Shown piece by piece: positions 13,987 to 18,036 of a stretch of 18,036 bases of DNA; the first letter of the stretch is position 1, and the number at the start of each line of letters is the position of its first letter. The translations under genes were made by a program, and so were the position numbers. Under the pieces are notes generated by a model that saw only the letters and a list, made by a program, of their open reading frames with translations, ran no database searches and was not told where the DNA came from. Location: positions 1 through 18,036 of the forward strand of contig JAHFBX010000019.1 in assembly GCA_023249815.1 (NCBI GenBank), written 5' to 3'. The stretch is from Candidatus Eiseniibacteriota bacterium (GTDB lineage: Bacteria > Eisenbacteria > RBG-16-71-46).

Positions 13987-15816
13987 TCAGCGCTTCCGGG
14001 CTGGACGCTTCTCAAAGATGCGATCCGCGTTCCACAGGATGCGGTGCGGCATCGGGCTCGGGTGCACGTTCCCAAACCGGGCGCTCACCGGGATCTTCAG
14101 CTCCTGCGCGGGCAGCCAGACCACGAAGCTCTCGTCGTTCAGGAGCTGCGACATGTCGTGAAAGCTGGCCCGGCGCGCGGCGAGATCGGTCGTACTGACG
14201 TGCTGCTGGAACAGCGCGTTCATTCGATCCTCCGCGGGCGTGTCGGTCTTGCCCGAGGGCTGCTTCGCGTCCCAGTAGTGGGTGATCCCCGTGGACTTCC
14301 AGAAGTTCGCGCCCATCGCGGGATCGGCGGGTACCGCGGAACCCAGGCCCATCATGCAGGCGTCGTAATGGTATTCGCTGCGCGTTTTGGACACGAGCGT
14401 GTTGAAGTCCACGCCCGAAGGCACCAGCCGGATGCCCACCTTGGCGAGGTCGTCCTGCAGCAGCGTCGCCATCGCCGCACGCAGCTTGTTGTCGCCGTTG
14501 AACAGCAACGAGAACGACACCGGGTGACCGGCCGCGTCCTCGCGCACGCCGTCGCCGTTCCGGTCCGTGAGCCCGATCCTGTCGAGCAGGGCCGTGGACG
14601 CCGCCGGGTCGAAGTCGGGCGCAGTGATGGTGGAGTCGTACCAGCGCGCGTTCCCGCTCGTCATGATCGACCACACCTTGACGCCATATCCATAGAACGG
14701 CCCCTTGGCCATGGCGTCGCGGTCGATCGCCATCGAGACCGCGCGGCGAAAGTCGCGGTTCGAGAACCAGGCGAACTTATGCGCTTCCACCTTGGGGTCG
14801 CCGATGCGCTTGCCCTTCTCGGGCGAGCGAACGCGATTCAGGTTGAACCACAGGAAGTTCGTGTTGAACGAAGGCCCCACGTCGTAGAGCGTGTAGTCCT
14901 TGGCCTGCTGCTCCGCCGCGAATTGCCGGTAGTCCTCCGGCTTCGTGTTGTCGAGCCCGTCCAGTTCGCCGGCGTGGAACATCTGCGCGGCGACCTCCTG
15001 GTCCTTCGCGACTCGGAACACCACCTCGTCCAGGTACGGCAGCCGGTGCCCGCGGGCATCCACTCCGAACCAGTACGGGTTCCGCTGCAGCACAGTCTGC
15101 TGGTTCTCGGCAAAAGACTTGAGCCGGAACGGGCCGGACGTGACCAGGCTCTCGGGCGGCGTCGCCGTGTTGAACATGGAGCCGAACGTCCCCGCCTTGA
15201 ACGCGGGTTCGAGCACGTGCCGCGGCAGCACGCGGATGTTGCTCGCGTGCGGCAGGATGAGCGCGTCCGGTACGGGCGAGGTCACAACGAACGTGTACGA
15301 GTCAGGTGCGCTGTACGTGTAGGGCACGTGCTTCCCGCCCACGTCCATCGCCAGCGCGTCCTGCATGGAGGGATGTAGCGTCGAGTCCATGACGACGTCG
15401 AAGCAGAACTTCACGTCGTCGCTCGTGATGGGATGGCCGTCGGAGAAGCACGCGCCGCGGCGCAGGTGGAACGTGGCAGTGCGACCGTCCGCGGAGATGT
15501 CCCAGGACTTGGCGAGCATCGGGATGTCCGACTGCGTCCGGTAGTCGAGGTCGGTGAGCGAGATGTAGAGTAGCTGGATGATCTCGTTGGACGACGTCTC
15601 GTTCGCCATGATCGGGTTGAACGTCTTGGGGCTCGACGTGGCCCCGGCCACGAATCGACCGCCGTAGCGGCCCAGCTCGTCCATCACGACCGTCATCGTG
15701 TCCGTTGGCAACGCGAGCCGGTCGACGTACGCGGCTCCACGCGGCGTACCACCTCCGCAACCTCCGAGCGTGAACGCGAAGCACGCCAGCACCAGCGCCC
15801 CAGCACGCTTCCGCAT
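13987..15816 (-). CDS. Peptide ABC transporter substrate-binding lipoprotein (SBP_bac_5)
   Basis: A 609-residue extracytoplasmic binding protein. MRKRAGALVLACFAFTLGGC is a lipoprotein signal peptide with lipobox LGGC, so the mature protein should be anchored by its N-terminal cysteine (about residue 20). The family 5 pattern follows: SPKTFNPIMANETSSNEI, MLAKSWDISADGRTATFHLRRG, ACFSDGHPITSDDVKFCFDVV, SGPFRLKSFAENQQTVLQRNPYWFG, LDEVVFRVAKDQEVAAQMF, NRDFRRAVSMAIDRDAM, LRAAMATLLQDDLAKVGIRL. Length is above the usual 500-540, like YejA. GGAGG lies five bases before the ATG at 15816; the ATG one codon earlier (15819) is equally possible. First gene of the operon, with its own promoter. Ligand not predictable. 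Confidence 0.94.
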   Translation of the reverse strand: MRKRAGALVLACFAFTLGGCGGGTPRGAAYVDRLALPTDTMTVVMDELGRYGGRFVAGATSSPKTFNPIMANETSSNEIIQLLYISLTDLDYRTQSDIPMLAKSWDISADGRTATFHLRRGACFSDGHPITSDDVKFCFDVVMDSTLHPSMQDALAMDVGGKHVPYTYSAPDSYTFVVTSPVPDALILPHASNIRVLPRHVLEPAFKAGTFGSMFNTATPPESLVTSGPFRLKSFAENQQTVLQRNPYWFGVDARGHRLPYLDEVVFRVAKDQEVAAQMFHAGELDGLDNTKPEDYRQFAAEQQAKDYTLYDVGPSFNTNFLWFNLNRVRSPEKGKRIGDPKVEAHKFAWFSNRDFRRAVSMAIDRDAMAKGPFYGYGVKVWSIMTSGNARWYDSTITAPDFDPAASTALLDRIGLTDRNGDGVREDAAGHPVSFSLLFNGDNKLRAAMATLLQDDLAKVGIRLVPSGVDFNTLVSKTRSEYHYDACMMGLGSAVPADPAMGANFWKSTGITHYWDAKQPSGKTDTPAEDRMNALFQQHVSTTDLAARRASFHDMSQLLNDESFVVWLPAQELKIPVSARFGNVHPSPMPHRILWNADRIFEKRPARKR

Positions 15817-15868
15817 CATCACCTCCGGTTCCGGGTCCATGTCCAGCAAGGAGTTACGCGCGCGAGGC

Positions 15869-15898
15869 AGTATAGGGAGCCGGGGCGCGCGCAGGCAA
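15869..15898 (-). promoter_or_regulatory. Candidate sigma70-type promoter of the peptide transporter operon
   Basis: On the minus strand TTGCCT (15898-15893) and TATACT (15874-15869) are separated by 18 bp. The -10 matches consensus at five of six positions and stands out in very GC-rich DNA. Transcription would start near 15862, leaving about 45 bases to the binding-protein ATG. It lies in the roughly 100-bp gap after the lipoylation gene. Confidence 0.6.
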
Positions 15899-15917
15899 TC
15901 TCAGCACGACCGGCGCG

Positions 15918-16736
15918 TCATCCGGCGACCCCGACTCGCGCCGCTCCCTCCTCGGCGCGGAATGGCGTGGCGCCGCCGAGCGCCTCACCGAGCGCCCCGG
16001 CCAGCCTCGCGAGGCCCCGATCTGCGCCCAGGCACTCGCCCGCGCTGGCGGCGTGCCCGCGCCACTCGCGCACCAGCGCTTCACGTGTGTCTTCCGGCGC
16101 ACGAACGTAGCGTGCGAGCGTGAGGTGCGACTCGCCGAGCAACAGGCTCCCCTGCTGGAGTAGCGCGCCGCGCGCGGCCCGCTGCGCGATCCCGGCAAGC
16201 TTTCGGCCGTCGAGCACGAGCTCGAAGCGAGCACTCGATGCGAAGCACGGCGGAGCGGCGCCGCTCGCCGCGCGCGGCGTACCGGGCCCACGCGCGGTTC
16301 CCGCGGCCAGCGACGCGTGAACGCCGAGCGTTCGGAGCGCTGTCGCGAGCAGCCGGGCCGTGCGCTCGTACGCGGCCGCCGGCGTCTCGGCCCAGCCATC
16401 CACGCCGAGCCGCGTCGCGAGCGCAAACGTCCACTCGTGGTCGTGCCAGATCGCGCCGCCGCCGGTGGGTCGCACCGCCCATCGCACGCCGTCCCGCGCG
16501 AGCGCCGCCAAGTCCAGCTCGCGCTCGGGATCCTGGCCGCGGCCGAGCGTGATCCCCGGCGGAGCAAACGTATAGAGCCGAAGCACCGTGCCCGGCAGGC
16601 GGCCCGCGATGGCACGCTCCAGAAGTTCGGCGTCGCGCGCCATGTTCGCGGGGGCGTCCCTCGCCAAATCGAGCCACAGAAGCGGCGGCGCGGGAGGAAC
16701 CGTGCCCGGCCGGCCCTGCGCCGCGCGCTCGAGCAT
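15918..16736 (-). CDS. Lipoate/octanoate transferase family protein (LipM/LplA-like)
   Basis: A 272-residue member of the biotin/lipoate A/B ligase fold, acting in lipoylation of 2-oxoacid dehydrogenase and GCV-H proteins. Seen: ITLGRGQDPERELDL (about 63-77), RPTGGGAIWHDHEWTFAL (the GGGA-x-H substrate loop), CFASSARFELVLDGRKLAGIAQRAARGALLQQGSLLL. The Cys in CFASSARFEL aligns with the acyl-carrying cysteine of LipM octanoyltransferases (CFDSPSWYEL) and is absent from LplA ligases, so an octanoyl-ACP:protein transferase is the better guess. The DGRKLAGIAQ lysine is present. GGA/LQQG replaces the more usual LQHG. The ATG at 16736 overlaps the upstream stop as TGATG; a GTG one codon earlier is possible. 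Start and exact activity are moderately certain, family is secure. Confidence 0.88.
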   Translation of the reverse strand: MLERAAQGRPGTVPPAPPLLWLDLARDAPANMARDAELLERAIAGRLPGTVLRLYTFAPPGITLGRGQDPERELDLAALARDGVRWAVRPTGGGAIWHDHEWTFALATRLGVDGWAETPAAAYERTARLLATALRTLGVHASLAAGTARGPGTPRAASGAAPPCFASSARFELVLDGRKLAGIAQRAARGALLQQGSLLLGESHLTLARYVRAPEDTREALVREWRGHAASAGECLGADRGLARLAGALGEALGGATPFRAEEGAARVGVAG

Positions 16737-18036
16737 CACTTCATGCCGAGCCAGTCCTCGAGCAGGAACTGGAAGCGCCCGATGAGCAGCGACAGGCGTG
16801 ACATCACGGTGTAGCCGTATCCGGCGCCGAAGCTCACCATCAAGAACACGATGCCGGTGCGGGCCGCTATGCCGAGCACACCCTTGTGCTCACGGCTGTA
16901 GAAGAAGTAGAGGAGTGAAGCCAGGAGCCCGATCGTGAACAGGATCGCGTTCACGCCCGTCCACACGTCCGACGACCACAGCGGCTGGAGGCTGGCCTGG
17001 ACCTGCGCCACCAGGTCGCCCTGCGCGAAACCCGTCGTCTTGAGCCCCGCGTAAACCCCGATGATCACGGCGAGCGCCCAGCGCGAGACCCATTCGATGC
17101 GGCTCACCATGCGACTGAACAGGAGCACGCCGAGCAATCCCGGGATCAGGAACCAGCCGCGATAGTCCCCGAGCGAGGCGCCGAACGGTCCGCCCGCCAG
17201 CGGGGTCCATGGTGTCAGCGCGCGACGGCGTCGTCCGACCAGGCGCACGATGCCCACCACCGCCACCAGGACCGGGAGCACCGCGACATTCGCGTATTTC
17301 ACACCCTGCTGCAGGGTTGGACTGGAGAAGAGCAACCGCGGAGGCCGGCGGTCCCTGCTCCGGATCGAGATGAGGGCCTCGTCCTGCGCCAGCCAATCGA
17401 TCGCGTTAAGCGCGAAGACCGCGTTCTCCGTGGCACTGCCGGCGTAGCGGTCGGTGGCGAACTCCATGTTGCCCACCAGCACGATCCGGCCCCGCGGCCC
17501 GATCCCGCTGTCGCCCGGCATCACCGACACGCCGAGGACCCGTGCTTTCAGGTCGGTCGGAGGGAACTGCCGGGTGGGAGAGAGATCGATGTCCCCTTCC
17601 GCGATGCCAGCGGCCCGGCTGGACATGAGCAGGGGTTGCACCTTGCTCATGGCTCCCGGCAGGATCTCGATGCTGCTCGCCCAAGGGAGGAAGATCTCTC
17701 CCACGCCATCGGTCACGACGGTCCCACCACCCGCCTGCGCCCGAACCCAGAACGGATAGGGCTGATAGACCGGGGCACCGCCTTGCCCGGGGACGGGCAC
17801 GATCTGATTGGAGGACAGATCGTACACGAGATCGGGCCGAACCTTGACGCCGAAAGGCTTCAGGAAGGCGTTCCATGCGGGCTCCCGGCCGCTGGCGCGC
17901 GGCTCCCGTCCGGTGATCGGCGCCCCGGTGGTCATGATGAGAGCGCTGCCCCCGCGCTGGAAGAACGCCTTGAGCCGCTCGCGGACCGTAGGAAGCATGG
18001 TGTCCGGCTGGCCCGCGATGAGCAGGGTGCTGATGG
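16736..18036 (-). CDS. GldG/ABC-transporter auxiliary protein fused to a multi-span membrane domain, 3' part only
   Basis: The gene enters from the right edge: STLLIAGQPDTMLPTVRERLKAFFQRGGSALIM reads in frame from 18034. The first half (to about codon 230) matches the GldG/ABC_transp_aux family, found beside ABC exporters and gliding genes: LKAFFQRGGSALIM, LKPFGVKVRPDLVYD, RIVLVGNMEFATDRY, ENAVFALNAIDWLAQDEALISIRSRD, then a membrane helix ending VRLVGRRRR. In GldG proteins that helix is the end. Here about 185 residues continue with four or five membrane segments (GWFLIPGLLGVLLFSRM, WALAVIIGVYAGL, AILFTIGLLASLLYFFYS, TGIVFLMVSFGAGYGYTV) and end FQFLLEDWLGMK. I do not recognise this second domain. 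The frame is continuous, so a true fusion is likely. Confidence 0.75.
   Translation of the reverse strand, partial: ISTLLIAGQPDTMLPTVRERLKAFFQRGGSALIMTTGAPITGREPRASGREPAWNAFLKPFGVKVRPDLVYDLSSNQIVPVPGQGGAPVYQPYPFWVRAQAGGGTVVTDGVGEIFLPWASSIEILPGAMSKVQPLLMSSRAAGIAEGDIDLSPTRQFPPTDLKARVLGVSVMPGDSGIGPRGRIVLVGNMEFATDRYAGSATENAVFALNAIDWLAQDEALISIRSRDRRPPRLLFSSPTLQQGVKYANVAVLPVLVAVVGIVRLVGRRRRALTPWTPLAGGPFGASLGDYRGWFLIPGLLGVLLFSRMVSRIEWVSRWALAVIIGVYAGLKTTGFAQGDLVAQVQASLQPLWSSDVWTGVNAILFTIGLLASLLYFFYSREHKGVLGIAARTGIVFLMVSFGAGYGYTVMSRLSLLIGRFQFLLEDWLGMK

Overview
The window is about 70% GC and comes from a bacterial chromosome. Every gene I can support lies on the minus strand, so transcription runs from high to low coordinates. 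The organism looks like an uncultured, high-GC Gram-negative lineage of the Eisenbacteria/Gemmatimonadota/FCB type. I infer this from the lipoprotein-type peptide-binding protein, a 31-residue AURKAIP1/COX24-type basic protein, the GldG-like gene and the PduP-type microcompartment. No rRNA or marker gene settles it.

Region by region, in transcription order: (1) 18036-16736, the 3' part of a GldG/ABC-auxiliary membrane protein, then a LipM/LplA-family lipoylation enzyme joined by a TGATG overlap. (2) 15898-9874, a promoter and a complete peptide ABC transporter operon: binding lipoprotein, two permeases, two ATPases. (3) 9873-9190, about 680 bp without a convincing gene, holding two strong inverted repeats, a possible tiny leader ORF and the microcompartment promoter. 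(4) 9189-5438, a compact bacterial microcompartment (BMC) operon: two BMC-H hexamer proteins, three EutN/CcmL pentamer proteins, one PduT-like tandem-domain trimer protein, and a single enzyme, a PduP/EutE-type CoA-acylating aldehyde dehydrogenase with an N-terminal encapsulation-like helix. No signature enzyme, PduL or alcohol dehydrogenase is present. (5) 5441-1, a promoter and then housekeeping genes: FmdB-type zinc ribbon, HU, COX24-like mini-protein, RNase R-like exoribonuclease, PilZ protein, aroA, cmk and the start of plsC.

Neighbouring genes are packed with ATGA, TGATG or TAGTG overlaps, which suggests widespread translational coupling. The most unusual structure is at three gene junctions where the expected overlap is replaced by short tandem repeats. 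At dppC-dppD (two 23-nt units) and eutN3-aldehyde dehydrogenase (four 23-nt units), most units are 7-8-codon mini-ORFs. The stop of each mini-ORF overlaps the start codon of the next unit, and the last overlaps the real gene. At the BMC-T/EutN2 junction, six 24-nt units form one in-frame 47-codon ORF of an 8-residue repeat, overlapping both neighbours as TGATG. I read these as possible translational relays or amplified initiation sites. They are the best candidate here for something undescribed.
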